This document shows positions 12,291 to 24,100 of a stretch of 64,000 bases of DNA, in pieces. The stretch comes from Pycnopodia helianthoides (lineage: Eukaryota > Echinodermata > Asteroidea > Forcipulatida > Asteriidae), in the NCBI GenBank assembly GCA_032158295.1, contig CM063252.1:17442036-17506035 (forward strand). Direction: 5' to 3'. The position numbers and the translations under genes are program-made. The notes under the pieces were generated by a model that worked only from the letters and a program-made list of their open reading frames with translations, searched no databases and was not told the origin of the DNA. The stretch's first letter is position 1; each line of letters opens with the position of its first letter.

Positions 12291-12455
12291 GACTCCATCC
12301 ATGCTGCTTTATGTACAACGGTGGCAAATTGGCTGAACTGTCCTCGGGAGGAAAAGGAATGGTGTTGGTCTACACACTACACATACATACACAGCGGTCT
12401 ACGTGCACCACGGCGAACTTTGTGTGAGGCGTATAAATGCATCAATGTGAGTCAT

Positions 12456-12552
12456 CGCTCTGTTTGCATCGCGCTCTGTTTGCATCGCGCTCTGTTTGCA
12501 TCGCGCTCTGTTTGCATCGCGCTCTGTTTGCATCGCTCTGTTTGCATCGTTT
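12456..12552. repeat. 16-bp tandem repeat, about 5-6 copies
   Basis: Unit GCATCGCGCTCTGTTT, nearly identical copies, within the right arm of the large inverted repeat. Confidence 0.9.
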
Positions 12553-12805
12553 TTTTTTAAATTGGTCTTTTTTCGTCCGTCTTTTTCTATCAGTATTTTT
12601 TTAATTGGTCTTTTTCATCGGTCTTTTTTCATCGGTCATTTTTTATCTGCCTTTTTTCATCGATAAATCGATGGAAAACAACACGGATCGATCGATACAA
12701 AGACGGATCAATCGATGCAAAAGACCGATCGAGTGATGCAAAAGACCGATCGTTGTGTTGTTCGGAATATTTGCCTCTTTAGCGCTCTTTAGTCTTGCGC
12801 GATGC

Positions 12806-13510
12806 ATGAGCAAGGCGTGTTGGAATTGGAGATCGATCACCACCAGCACTGAGAACGAGGCTGGGAGATGGCCGACTCATCATCCGACGGCGGTCGACAT
12901 GTCTAATTGTCCTTAGCATTTCTACTTAGTACACAAGGCTTTGACTACATAAATAATTACGAGTTACGACGACTTACATAAGTTACATGTAATTATTGGT
13001 GAGTGTATTGTGTTTACCTTTTGGGTTATTTATTTTTGAAAGGTATTAATAGTTTGTTCATATTTATTATTAAAACGCTGTATCTGTTCTGTTCTGTAAT
13101 TTAGCCGGCAAAGAATCTAAAGTCAAAAGACAATGAGTATGACACGACAAGTACAAGTACAGTCATTTGACCAGTTCGGGATTATTGACCAGTTCCGGAT
13201 CACTTCAACTTTGCAATGACCAAACAATTAATATACTTCTCTCATTACCAATTTCTGTTTCTACATGTGAAGAATAACATCCAATAAACCAACAAACCCC
13301 AAATAAGGTGCCAATCATCAACAAATAAATTATGGCAATTTTTCTAAAGTTTGTCTGCGATATTGATCATTTCATATTTTTGAAAGTTGAAAACGCTGTT
13401 AAAACTTCTCACCTTTAAAATTTGAATGCCAGGGCGAATAACATTTATGTAAAATGCTAAGAATGTGTCAAAAATTGTTCATGTAAATACTGAGCAGTCG
13501 CCTTGTTCTT
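12806..13510. other. Anonymous intergenic DNA with GACCAGTTCGGGAT motifs
   Basis: No exon seen. GACCAGTTC(G/C)GGAT occurs twice at 13168-13200. The same motif recurs near 13963 and, inverted, near 17477 and 17660, bracketing the 27-bp array. Confidence 0.5.
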
Positions 13511-13904
13511 TTTAAAGGCACTGGACACTATATTGGTAATTACTCAAAATAATTGTTATCGTAAAAACTTACTTGGTAATGAGTTATGGAGAGCTGTTGA
13601 TAGTATAAAGCATTGTGAGAAACGGCTCCCTCTGAAGTAACGTAGTTTTTGAGAAAGAAGTAATTTCTCAGTAAAATATTTGAATTGATTTTGAGACCTC
13701 ACGCCGAAATCTAAATCAAGCATCTGAAAGCACACAACTTGTGACAACATGGACATGGGTATTTTTTCTTCCATTATTATCTCGCAACTTCGACAACCAA
13801 TTGAGTTTAAATTTTCACAGGTTTGTTATTTTGTGCATATGTTGAGATACACCAAGTGAGAAGACTGGTCTTTGACAATTACCAAAGGTGTCCAGTGTCT
13901 TTAA
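13511..13904. mobile_element. MITE with AAAGGCACTGGACAC ends
   Basis: The left end TTTAAAGGCACTGGACACTA and right end AAGGTGTCCAGTGTCTTTAA are inverted repeats. The interior matches, in opposite orientation, the copy at 56843-57690 (for example GAGAAACGGCTCCCTCTGAAG). No coding capacity. I believe this family is abundant in sea stars. Confidence 0.85.
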
Positions 13905-14049
13905 GAGATGAAATTACAGAAATCAATTTTTTGGGGGCATCGTACCCTTTCTTTATTTTTTAACCAGTTCGGGATCACTCAACATCTCGTTGCGTCAAAT
14001 AGTGCTGCACTAAAGGTGAAATCATATGGCTGCAGTAGAAATTTTATTC

Positions 14050-14105
14050 AATTAAATGTTTAACTTTTGATGAAGCATCCGTGACCTTGCAGACACGTGA
14101 TCCCA
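14050..14105. repeat. Left inverted-repeat arm flanking the 27-bp array
   Basis: AATTAAATGTTTAACTTTTG, then GATGAAGCATCCGTGACCTT and GCAGACACGTGATCCCAA. This is the reverse complement, with few mismatches, of 16741-16780 joined to 16852-16872. Confidence 0.85.
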
Positions 14106-16648
14106 ACATTGAATCACCAGGCCATCACGTAGACATTGAATCACCAGGCCATCACGTAGACATTGAATCACCAGGCCATCACGTAGACATTGAATCACCA
14201 GGCCATCACGTAGACATTGAATCACCAGGCCATCACGTAGACATTGAATCACCAGGCCATCACGTAGACATTGAATCACCAGGCCATCACGTAGACATTG
14301 AATCACCAGGCCATCACGTAGACATTGAATCACCAGGCCATCACGTAGACATTGAATCACCAGGCCATCACGTAGACATTGAATCACCAGGCCATCACGT
14401 AGACATTGAATCACCAGGCCATCACGTAGACATTGAATCACCAGGCCATCACGTAGACATTGAATCACCAGGCCATCACGTAGACATTGAATCACCAGGC
14501 CATCACGTAGACATTGAATCACCAGGCCATCACGTAGACATTGAATCACCAGGCCATCACGTAGACATTGAATCACCAGGCCATCACGTAGACATTGAAT
14601 CACCAGGCCATCACGTAGACATTGAATCACCAGGCCATAACGTAGACATTGAATCACCAGGCCATCACGTAGACATTGAATCACCAGGCCATCACGTAGA
14701 CATTGAATCACCAGGCCATCACGTAGACATTGAATCACCAGGCCATCACGTAGACATTGAATCACCAGGCCATAACGTAGACATTGAATCACCAGGCCAT
14801 CACATAGACATTGAATCACCAGGCCATCACGTAGACATTGAATCACCAGGCCATCACGTAGACATTGAATCACCAGGCCATCACGTAGACATTGAATCAC
14901 CAGGCCATCACGTAGACATTGAATCACCAGGCCATCACGTAGACATTGAATCACCAGGCCATCACGTAGACATTGAATCACCAGGCCATCACGTAGACAT
15001 TGAATCACCAGGCCATCACGTAGACATTGAATCACCAGGCCATCACGTAGACATTGAATCACCAGGCCATCACGTAGACATTGAATCACCAGGCCATCAC
15101 GTAGACATTGAATCACCAGGCCATCACATAGACATTGAATCACCAGGCCATCACATCCACATTGAATCACCAGGCCATCACGTAGACATTGAATCACCAG
15201 GCCATCACGTAGACATTGAATCACCAGGCCATCACGTAGACATTGAATCACCAGGCCATCACGTAGACATTGAATCACCAGGCCATCACGTAGACATTGA
15301 ATCACCAGGCCATCACGTAGACATTGAATCACCAGGCCATCACCTAGACATTGAATCACCAGGCCATCACGTAGACATTGAATCACCAGGCCATCACGTA
15401 GACATTGAATCACCAGGCCATCACGTAGACATTGAATCACCAGGCCATCACGTAGACATTGAATCACCAGGCCATCACGTAGACATTGAATCACCAGGCC
15501 ATCACGTAGACATTGAATCACCAGGCCATCACATGCACATTGAATCACCAGGCCATCACGTAGACATTGAATCACCAGGCCATCACGTAGACATTGAATC
15601 ACCAGGCCATCACGTAGACATTGAATCACCAGGCCATCACGTAGACATTGAATCACCAGGCCATCACGTAGACATTGAATCACCAGGCCATCACGTAGAC
15701 ATTGAATCACCAGGCCATCACGTAGACATTGAATCACCAGGCCATCACGTAGACATTGAATCACCAGGCCATCACGTAGACATTGAATCACCAGGCCATC
15801 ACGTAGACATTGAATCACCAGGCCATCACGTAGACATTGAATCACCAGGCCATCACGTAGACATTGAATCACCAGGCCATCACGTAGACATTGAATCACC
15901 AGGCCATCACGTAGACATTGAATCACCAGGCCATCACGTAGACATTGAATCACCAGGCCATCACGTAGACATTGAATCACCAGGCCATCACGTAGACATT
16001 GAATCACCAGGCCATCACATGCACATTGAATCACCAGGCCATCACGTAGACATTGAATCACCAGGCCATCACGTAGACATTGAATCACCAGGCCATCACG
16101 TAGACATTGAATCACCAGGCCATCACGTAGACATTGAATCACCAGGCCATCACGTAGACATTGAATCACCAGGCCATCACGTAGACATTGAATCACCAGG
16201 CCATCACGTAGACATTGAATCACCAGGCCATCACGTAGACATTGAATCACCAGGCCATCACGTAGACATTGAATCACCAGGCCATCACGTAGACATTGAA
16301 TCACCAGGCCATCACGTAGACATTGAATCACCAGGCCATCACGTAGACATTGAATCACCAGGCCATCACGTAGACATTGAATCACCAGGCCATCACGTAG
16401 ACATTGAATCACCAGGCCATCACGTAGACATTGAATCACCAGGCCATCACGTAGACATTGAATCACCAGGCCATCACGTAGACATTGAATCACCAGGCCA
16501 TCACGTAGACATTGAATCACCAGGCCATCACGTAGACATTGAATCACCAGGCCATCACGTAGACATTGAATCACCAGGCCATCACATCCACATTGAATCA
16601 CCAGGCCATCACGTAGACATTGAATCACCAGGCCATCACGTAGACATT
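14106..16648. repeat. 27-bp minisatellite, about 94 copies, open in frame on both strands
   Basis: Unit ACATTGAATCACCAGGCCAT plus CACGTAG. The copies are almost identical. The few variants all fall in the CATCACGTAGACA part (CATAAC, CACATA, CACCTA, CACATCCACA, CACATGCACA). Because 27 is a multiple of three and the unit lacks stops, both strands show long open frames: VDIESPGHH on + and GLVIQCLRD on -. These are a by-product of the repeat, not a recognised protein. Confidence 0.95.
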
Positions 16649-16740
16649 TCCAAAGTAAACATCCTAGACATCAGAGCCTACAAACCTTCCCTCAACCGGG
16701 ACGGGGGGGCGGTACAAACTCCCAGGAGTCTATGACGCGG

Positions 16741-16872
16741 TATTGGGATCACATGTCCGCAAGGTCACGGATGGTTCATCCGGGTCATCCTGCTGAAGAC
16801 TGGAGTATCAGTCGAAAATTTCAGGTACGGAAATTATTTCCAGTGTTGTGATCAAAAGTTAAACATTTAATT
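16741..16872. repeat. Right inverted-repeat arm flanking the 27-bp array
   Basis: TATTGGGATCACATGTCCGC, AAGGTCACGGATGGTTCATC, then about 70 bp of extra sequence, then TCAAAAGTTAAACATTTAAT. The arm mirrors 14050-14105. Array plus arms look like one transposable unit. Confidence 0.82.
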
Positions 16873-16927
16873 GTATCGAATTACCAACACAGATGAATTT
16901 TCATGCTAGAAATTTTATTTATTGCTT

Positions 16928-17147
16928 TTAACCCTCCTACTCTCAGTGACTCTTGGCAACATTTTCCAGTGAGTTGACCAACCATTTGAAACCACTCAAC
17001 TGCCAAGGTTGTGTACGATGGCACAACTGCACAGAACTAACTGTGTACATGCGTTCCCTCATGGTATCATATTGCAGGCTGGCATAGTTTATCTATCATT
17101 CAAAGCCACTTGAATGGTATTGAATGGTCAGACAGCAAGAGGGTTAA
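16928..17147. mobile_element. piggyBac-like MITE, copy 1 (TTAA target)
   Basis: Bounded by TTAA on both sides, with ends CCCTCCTACTCTC and GACAGCAAGAGGG. The interior is the reverse complement of 37853-38087. TTAA duplication with CCC...GGG ends is the piggyBac pattern. No transposase. Confidence 0.82.
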
Positions 17148-17660
17148 GAAGATACATTACTTCAACAAATTCTTGTAGTAATTTAGTTTTTTTGTGAGAA
17201 AAAGAAAGGTTTTGCGACTGTTAGAATAGATATTCAGGTCAATGTTGCTTTAAGGCACGCATCACTTATTCATTTGCCATGGCTATTGTTTTGAGTTTTT
17301 GTCGCTGTGTTTTTGCACTGCTGTTGAAGACACTCACATGACATTCACTGGAGAAAGGAAGTCCACCTCCATGCAAACACAATTCTTAAGTTTGTGACCT
17401 TGAGAGACAGTTTTATGAATACATAGGAGTAGGCCTATGGGTTTGCAATAGAGGGCACGCTACTGATTCAGAATAGAATCAACCGATCCTGAACTGGTCA
17501 AACAGGTGACGATACTTTTCTCGAAGCCTCTTCAAAAGTATTAATCTTTTTGGTCAGTGGATATTTGTTGAGTTTTATGACATGTTTAGGTAAACTGATC
17601 AACTTTTTTGTAAAAGTTGTCAAAGTGATTGCAACAGAAAACAGTGTGAATTCAAAAAGT
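17148..17660. other. Anonymous intergenic DNA
   Basis: No exon seen; the only structure is the inverted GATCC(T/A)GAACTGGTCA motif at about 17485 and 17660. Confidence 0.5.
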
Positions 17661-18690
17661 GATCCAGAACTGGTCATTTTCTATGAGAGGTAACATCTCT
17701 TCAGCATGAGCCTCGAACCAATCGGTTGACTTGATTAGCCTCTTGCCGAAGGTTGATATAGCGGCAATGTAGACAGCATCCCTGAGGTGGTCCCATCTCC
17801 CGCTGACATCAGAATTGGGTACTCTTGGCAAGACATCTTCCAGGACCTGGACAAATGCTTCCACCTTCTCCGGGTTGTGAGTCTTACTCGAGTCAATGCC
17901 AGGCCGCCCTGCCTTCTTGGATCTGTGAACTCTCCTTGGTTGAAGCTTTACTTTGCTGCACACAAGAGAGTGGTCTGTATAACAGTCTGCGCTTTGGTAA
18001 CTGCAGGTTATCTTGACGCTGCCCAGGTCCCTACGTCTCGTGAGCACGAGGTCAAGTTGGTGCCAATGCTTTGATCTAGGGTGTCTCCAGGACACCTTGT
18101 GTTGAAGAAAGTGTTAGTGATGCAAAGATTGTGGTGACAGCAGAACTCAACAAGACGCTGACCGTTTTCATTTAACTTTTTGATGCAAAACTGTCCCATT
18201 CAGGAAGACCAGGATTTGTGATCGGCACCAACTCTGGCGTTGAGATCCCCGAGGATGAAGATTGGATCTTGATCTGGGACTTCGCTGATAATGGAGCTTA
18301 GATCGTCGTAGAATTTTTCCTTAGCTTCCGGGGCTGACGACAGTGTTGGTGCTTAGCACCGATGAGGCTAACTGGTCCCACTGATGTATGGAGCTGGATC
18401 TTGAGAAGCCTTTCGGACCCCTCTGAAGGTGGTACGATGGAGCTAAACAGCCTGTTTCTGATGGCGAAGCCCACACCGTCTTTCTCCTTGACGCTTCCAG
18501 ATGAGGAGAGTCTTGTCTCCTGGAGAGTTACGATGTCCATATTCAGCCTGCTCAGTTCATTATTGATCACTGCAGTCTTCTGAGCATCGCTCATTTCCTG
18601 TAGATCATCTGAGAGGCTGGGTGTCATAGTTCTTACATTCCAAGTGCCCAGCTTAAAAGCTGGAAAGTTTTGTTTTTGCTTTGTTTTGCT
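17661..18690 (-). pseudogene. LINE endonuclease-domain fragment (minus strand)
   Basis: Reads FKLGTWNVRTMTPSLSDDLQ, then DIVTLQETRL, then (other frame) LNENGQRLVEFC, then HPRSKHWHQLDLVLTRRRDL and DCYTDHSLV. These are the AP-endonuclease (EEP-fold) motifs of a LINE ORF2. The frame breaks near 18340 and 18090. RT is absent, so the copy is partial. Despite GTWNV it is not related to the phosphatase gene beyond the shared EEP fold. Confidence 0.85.
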
Positions 18691-18699
18691 TGACAAAAA

Positions 18700-20540
18700 C
18701 CTAACTTTACATTTATTCTAGAATTCATGAATATTAGCCTACCATTGACAGTACATGTGTCCTAATGAACATTCAGTATTAATTTATTAAAATTATTCAT
18801 GTCAAGCTTGGAGAAATGATAACGAGAAATCCATAAAGGGGTTTATAGGCGTTCTGGTTAAGGGAAGCCCTCTTTAACTAACCCTAAATATCCGCCGAAA
18901 CCCGCAGGATCCCAACAGGTAGTCTCACACCACTTTAATGAGCTCATTATCTTCGGGTCAAATCACATAGCTGCATTTACGTCAGACGAATATGCATGAG
19001 TTCTACTCAAGCAGGCTGGAGAAGTGACTTCACAAAGGGACTAATTATCGGCACCTTATCTGGGGATACTTAACAATCGTGCAACAGGACCTGTCTGAGA
19101 TCTTCAGATATTGAGATGCAACACTTTGATTGTTCCGCTTTGTTATGGCTACTCACTCCGCCGGACAAGCGCTAATCTGTTGTTGATACATTGTAACTAG
19201 TCTTTCAAAAGGTTTCAGTAATAACTACGTTTTTGGGAACTGAAAGACATTACTAACTGAGGGAAAAAATAATGTTTCAAATGACTTGAATTTTGTCTCT
19301 GTTTTCTCAAACGTTTGCATTTCATAAAACGTTTATATAAATTGCATTTTCAACCACCAAAAATGAGTTAGTAAAAGCCAAGTTGTTTAATTTGTGTTAT
19401 CAAGATGCCACATCTAAGGACTATACTACAAAAATGTAAACACTTCAGATTTCAGAAATTTTTACGGAACGGGATGAAATATTAAGCGCATGGGAAAACA
19501 TAAATGGGACGGTAATTTTTTTTTGAGAAAACGTGTAGTCTTTCTTTTATGTTTGATTCAAGGAATACATTGAAAACATCAAGGTGATTAGAGTAAATGC
19601 GTCCATTGGAAAACAACCATGTATTGTACCTTTAACAAAAAGGCCTATTAATTCGTTTAATTTGGAGTACATTTTTAAAACACGTTGATTTTTCTGTTGC
19701 AATCGATTGGTGTTTTCAAACGTTAGTTTTGTTTTAAAGATTGGAACTGAGAAATAATATGAGACGGGAAAATAAGAGACAGGACTGAGGGAAAAAATTA
19801 AATATGGGACAGGAAAATAAACAGAAGTTGTTTTTGTGAATTAAAACAGTTACAAAGATTTGTAGCAATTGAATGATGTTTTCTAATATTATTTTTGCCT
19901 TGCGTAAATTCTTTGGGGAACACGATTGAGAATTAATACGGGAAGAAAAAAAGTAACAGGAGTGACAAGAAACCTGGGAATGGATATGAAAAAACAGAAC
20001 GGGGAAAAAACATGACTCAGAAATACTCCGAAAGAAATGGCTCTTTGACTAATGATGACATTGCCGTCCAACATAAAGGAATCCTGTGCTGAATGTGGCA
20101 CACAGTTTGATCATCCAAATCTGGAGAGTTTGAAAAATAAATGTACTTTAGCATGAATAATACAAATGATTTACATTTTGTTTTACTCCCGATAAAATAC
20201 TATACTAATCAAGTGCCTGACTTTCAGTGAGTCACAAAATTACTAGGGCAATCCCTTAACAATTGACAGACCTAATAGCCCAACGACTACCAGACTGCTT
20301 TTGTTGTCGCGTTGCCTATTCAGACGTTAATACCTCTGGCAAGGGACTGGGCTTTAATGAGCCCTTCGGCCAGAGCGTGACCTCTTGTGTACTGGCATAT
20401 TCATGAGTTTATATAATGTGATCTGGAATTTGGCCACAGTCTCTTTGTACATGGAATAAAGTTTGACCCTAGGCTTTCCAATTAAAAGACTGATCTCGCC
20501 ATTATCTTCAACAGCTCCCTTTCTTGACAAGTTTTAAAAT
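18700..20540. other. Intergenic DNA upstream of the phosphatase gene; possible regulatory blocks
   Basis: No coding exon was found. Segments 18890-19160 and 20210-20480 are not repeat-like and carry many homeobox- and GATA-like words (TAATGAGCTCATTA, CTAATTATC, CTTATCTGGGGATA, GGCTTTAATGAGCC). They might be conserved enhancers. The upstream 5'UTR exon and promoter of the phosphatase gene probably lie here but cannot be fixed. Confidence 0.35.
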
Positions 20541-20545
20541 GTATT

Positions 20546-20685
20546 TTTTTTTCTGAAAACCTGTTGTAAGTTCTGAAAACCTGTTGCAAGTTCTGAAAAC
20601 CAGGTGCTAGTTCTGAAAACCTGGTGCAAGTTCTGAAACCTGTTGCAAGTTCTGAAAACCTGTTGCAAGTTCTGAAAGCTTTCTT
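20546..20685. repeat. 20-bp tandem repeat, about 7 copies
   Basis: Unit AGTTCTGAAAACCTGTTGCA with small changes, about 360 bp before the proposed first coding exon. Confidence 0.9.
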
Positions 20686-21043
20686 ACTTAAATTTCACAA
20701 ATACATGTCTTTAGAACTACATATATGTTTGTATATATCAATGTTTCTTACAAAGGCACTAGACATGTTTTCAAAATTGTCTCGTAACGTTTCACCAGCT
20801 CTGCTAGCTTGTACATGTCTACACTTAACGGAAACTGGTATCTATTTGTTATTTTATTTTGTCCCCTGTACCCAGGCTTATAATACTTGTTTAGCAGAGT
20901 ACTCGTCCTCACAGCTTTTGCTTGTCACTCAATTTAACATGTACATAAACTCTGATTTGATTTCATGTAAGATGCAATCTAATCCAATACATCTTCATGA
21001 AAATGGTTAACTCTTTCTTCTTGTCTTTGTCCTATTTTTTCAG

Positions 21044-21189
21044 ATTGAAGACAGCATTTACATCCATATCTCCACATCAAGAAGCATCCACCTTCTTTCA
21101 ATGGTCGTAGTTAATACCAAGCTGACATGGACCTATTGACTGCTATCAATGCAAAGTTAGCACAGGATGCTAATGTGCAATGTATGGAT
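21044..21189 (+). CDS. ocrl: Proposed first coding exon (5'UTR plus start codon) of the 5-phosphatase gene
   Basis: A strong pyrimidine-rich acceptor ends at 21043 (CCTATTTTTTCAG). The exon has an in-frame TAA at 21112-21114 and then ATG at 21127, giving 21 codons that begin [14 protein letters not shown]. Vertebrate INPP5B also starts MDQ and has AIxxxLAE spacing, so a PH-domain start is plausible. The exon would end at a U12-type donor, ATATCCTTT, at 21190. The phase there is 0, but the next placed exon (24654) needs phase 2, so at least one small exon is missing between them. Function is inferred mainly from position, start context and donor. Confidence 0.5.
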
Positions 21190-24100
21190 ATATCCTTTGA
21201 ATAACTGTCAAGATTGTCTCTACTTTTTGCTCTTTTTGTGTAGTTTAATGTTTTCAAAAATGTTGTTAGTGTCTTTAAATTTTTTATTGAGACATGTTTT
21301 TTAAATATGTGACACCAGGTAAACTAAGTGACATGTTATAACCAGCGCCACTTAACACTGGGCGTGACATGGTATAAACAGCCCCATTAAACACTGGGCG
21401 TGACATGATATAAACAGCGCTATTTAACACTGGGCGTGACATGTAATAAACAGCCCCTTTTAACACTGGGCGTGACATGATATAAACAGTGCCATTTAAC
21501 CTTGGGCATGACATGGTATAAACAGCCCCATTTAACACTGGGCGTGACATGGTATAAACAGCCCCATTTAACACTGGGCGTGACATGATATAAACAGTGC
21601 CATTTAACACGGGCTTGACACGGTATAAACAGCCCCATTTAACACTGGCGGACATGCACTGTTTAAAGGGCTGTTTATACCATGTCATGCCCAGTGTTAA
21701 ATGGCATGCTTATACCATGTCACTCCCAGTGTTTAAATGGCGCTGTTTATACCATGTCATGCCCCGTTTAAATGGGCTGTTATTCATGTCATCCAGTGTT
21801 AAAAGGCGCTGTTTATACCATGTCATGCCAGTGTTAAATGCGCCATGGTATAAACAGCCCCATTTAACACTGGGCATGACATGGTATAAACAGCCCCTTT
21901 TAACACTGGGCATGACATGATATAAACAGCCCCTTTTAACACTGGGAGTGACATGTATAAACAGCCCCTTTTAACACTGGGAGTGACATGGTATAAACAG
22001 CCCCATTTAACACTGGGCATGACATGGTATAAACAGCCCCTTTAACACTGGGCATGACATGATATAAACAGCCCCATTTAACACTGGGCATGACATGGTA
22101 TAAACAGCCCCTTTAACACTGGGCATGACATGATATAAACAGCCCCTTTTAACACTGGGAGTGACATGGTATAAACAGCCCTTTTAACACTGGGAGTGAC
22201 ATGGTATAAACAGCGCCATTTAACACGGGGCTTGACATGGTATAAACAGCGCCATTTAACACTGGGCGTGTAAGGGACTATTACATTTTGTCAACATCTC
22301 TCATGACACTACCTTTAAGACATCACATCTTATTGATAAGGGTGGTCGGTTGTCTCACCCTTCCTACATGGCTGTCTTCACTGCAATGCATTTTTACCTT
22401 TAAGACATCACATCTTATTGATAAGGGTGGTCGGTTGTCTCACCCTTCCTACATGGCTGTCTTCACTGCAATGCATTTTTACCTTTAAGACATCACATCT
22501 TATTGATAAGGGTGGTCGGTTGTCTCACCCTTCCTTCATGGCTGTCTTTACTGCAATGCATTTTTACCTTTAAGACATCACATCTTATTGATAAGGGTGG
22601 TCGGTTGTTTCACCCTTCCTACATGGCTGTCTTTACTGCAATGCATTTTTACCTTTAAGACATCACATCTTATTGATAAGGGTGGTCGGTTGTCTCACCC
22701 TTCCTACATGGCTGTCTTCACTGCAATGCATTTTTACCTTTAAGACATCACATCTTATTGATAACGGTGGTCGGTTGTCTCACCCTTCCTACATGGCTGT
22801 CTTCACTGCAATGCATTTTTACCTTTAAGACATCACATTTTATTGATAAGGGTGGTCGGTTGTCTCACCCTTCCTACATGGCTGTCTTTACTGCACTGCA
22901 TTTTTACCTTTTCCAAGAAGTGGCTGTGGTTTGGTCATCACATAATATTTGTGTTAAGTCTCTCTGTTCATTCTTCAGTTGTTGTGTGCCAACTTGAAGA
23001 CATGAAAGTTTGAAGCACATTGAGGATGTATGGATCCTGGATAACTAGAGAGATGTTCCACACTCAGCTGTTGAACCATGGGAGAGAGTTTCTTTGGACT
23101 TGTTGTGAATTGATACTCGATATTACTAGGGTCAAACAGTCAGTCAGACACTGTATAGTTCCAAACCTGAATTTACATCACCAAGAATCAATATTTAGTA
23201 ATTTCTCATTGTTGGGGATGGTTTGATTGTGTGGTTGTGGACAGCCTGAAAATATTCTCACAACTGCACTGAACAATTTATTATTTGTGTGTTATTAATA
23301 TTATGTTACTTTCATTTCCTTTTATTAACTCTATTTTCAGGAAGATGTTTGTACATGTTTCAGACATTGACAGGATTTTGAACTTACTGTACACATACTC
23401 ATATAAAAAGTGTTTTCTTAACATGCACACTATGTAGTTGGAAATGTGATCCCAGACTTGAGTAATAGCAAATATGTGTTTGCTCTGGTAAGTAATCAAG
23501 GAACCTCTTCACATGGGTAAGTACATGTAGTATACAAGTATTGACTGCTTCAAGTGCTATAGTTAAGACTACCACTTCCAAGGTGATCCTCATGTTCTTC
23601 ACCACAGGAAAATTTACCGCCCTGTGGATCACCAAGGGAGTTGTAGCTTGTAACATAACACAAGTAAAATCAGTCAAAAGTTTGTTTTAAATTCTGTCTA
23701 GACGTCCAGAAGCTGCCATTGCTACGGTTGAATTACATTGGTTCATATGGGTATAGTACATTGGTTACTATGGGTATAGTACATTGGTTACTATGGGTAT
23801 AGTACATTGGTTACTATGGGTATAGTACATTGCGGTTACTATGGGTGTAGTACATAGTACACTCCGCGGCAGTGCAGTGAATTACGAGAAGTTCCCCCGA
23901 TCCACAAAGCTAAAGTAGTAGTCCAGGCCGATTTCCTACCTTTGCCAGGTAGTAGTTAATAAGCAGGACAGTTCTTTTCAGAATTGAGAAGTCTCCCGAA
24001 TTCCGAAAATCTACTTCGCGGTAGTAGACAAATAGCAAGACAAGTTCTCTTAAGAACAAAATCTACACAGCATAGTAGATAACTATACACATGGTGTTAC

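Larger units (their letters stand above)
10044..12805. repeat. Large inverted repeat (arms about 0.4-0.5 kb) around a 1.8-kb core
   Basis: The left arm 10044-10440 and right arm 12282-12805 match in opposite orientation. AGCATGGATGGAGTCCTGTC (10412) faces its complement at 12285. The TACGTAGATTGC/GCGGTCTACGTG segments, the ATCGATC-rich blocks and the AAATATTCCG/CGGAATATTT blocks follow in mirrored order. The arms are diverged by small changes. It may be a foldback element or two opposed copies of one repeat. Confidence 0.7.

Noticed and set aside
14052..16735. Two overlapping open frames of 858 and 884 codons on opposite strands
   Set aside because: Both are the 27-bp unit read in a frame with no stop. 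There is no domain, no codon-level constraint and no start context, so they are not annotated as proteins.
18298..18696. A second phosphatase-like exon because of the GTWNV motif
   Set aside because: The following motifs (LQETRL, DHSLV, HQLDLVLTRR) are those of LINE endonucleases, which share the EEP fold.
20624..21010. 128-codon + strand frame before the first exon
   Set aside because: It begins in a 20-bp tandem repeat, is AT-rich with no similarity, and lies just upstream of a strong acceptor, so it reads as intron or 5' flank.
23338..23420. Candidate missing PH exon after the CTATTTTCAG acceptor at 23340
   Set aside because: The acceptor is good, but no frame fits the required phases and PH similarity: the phase-0 frame stops after nine codons.
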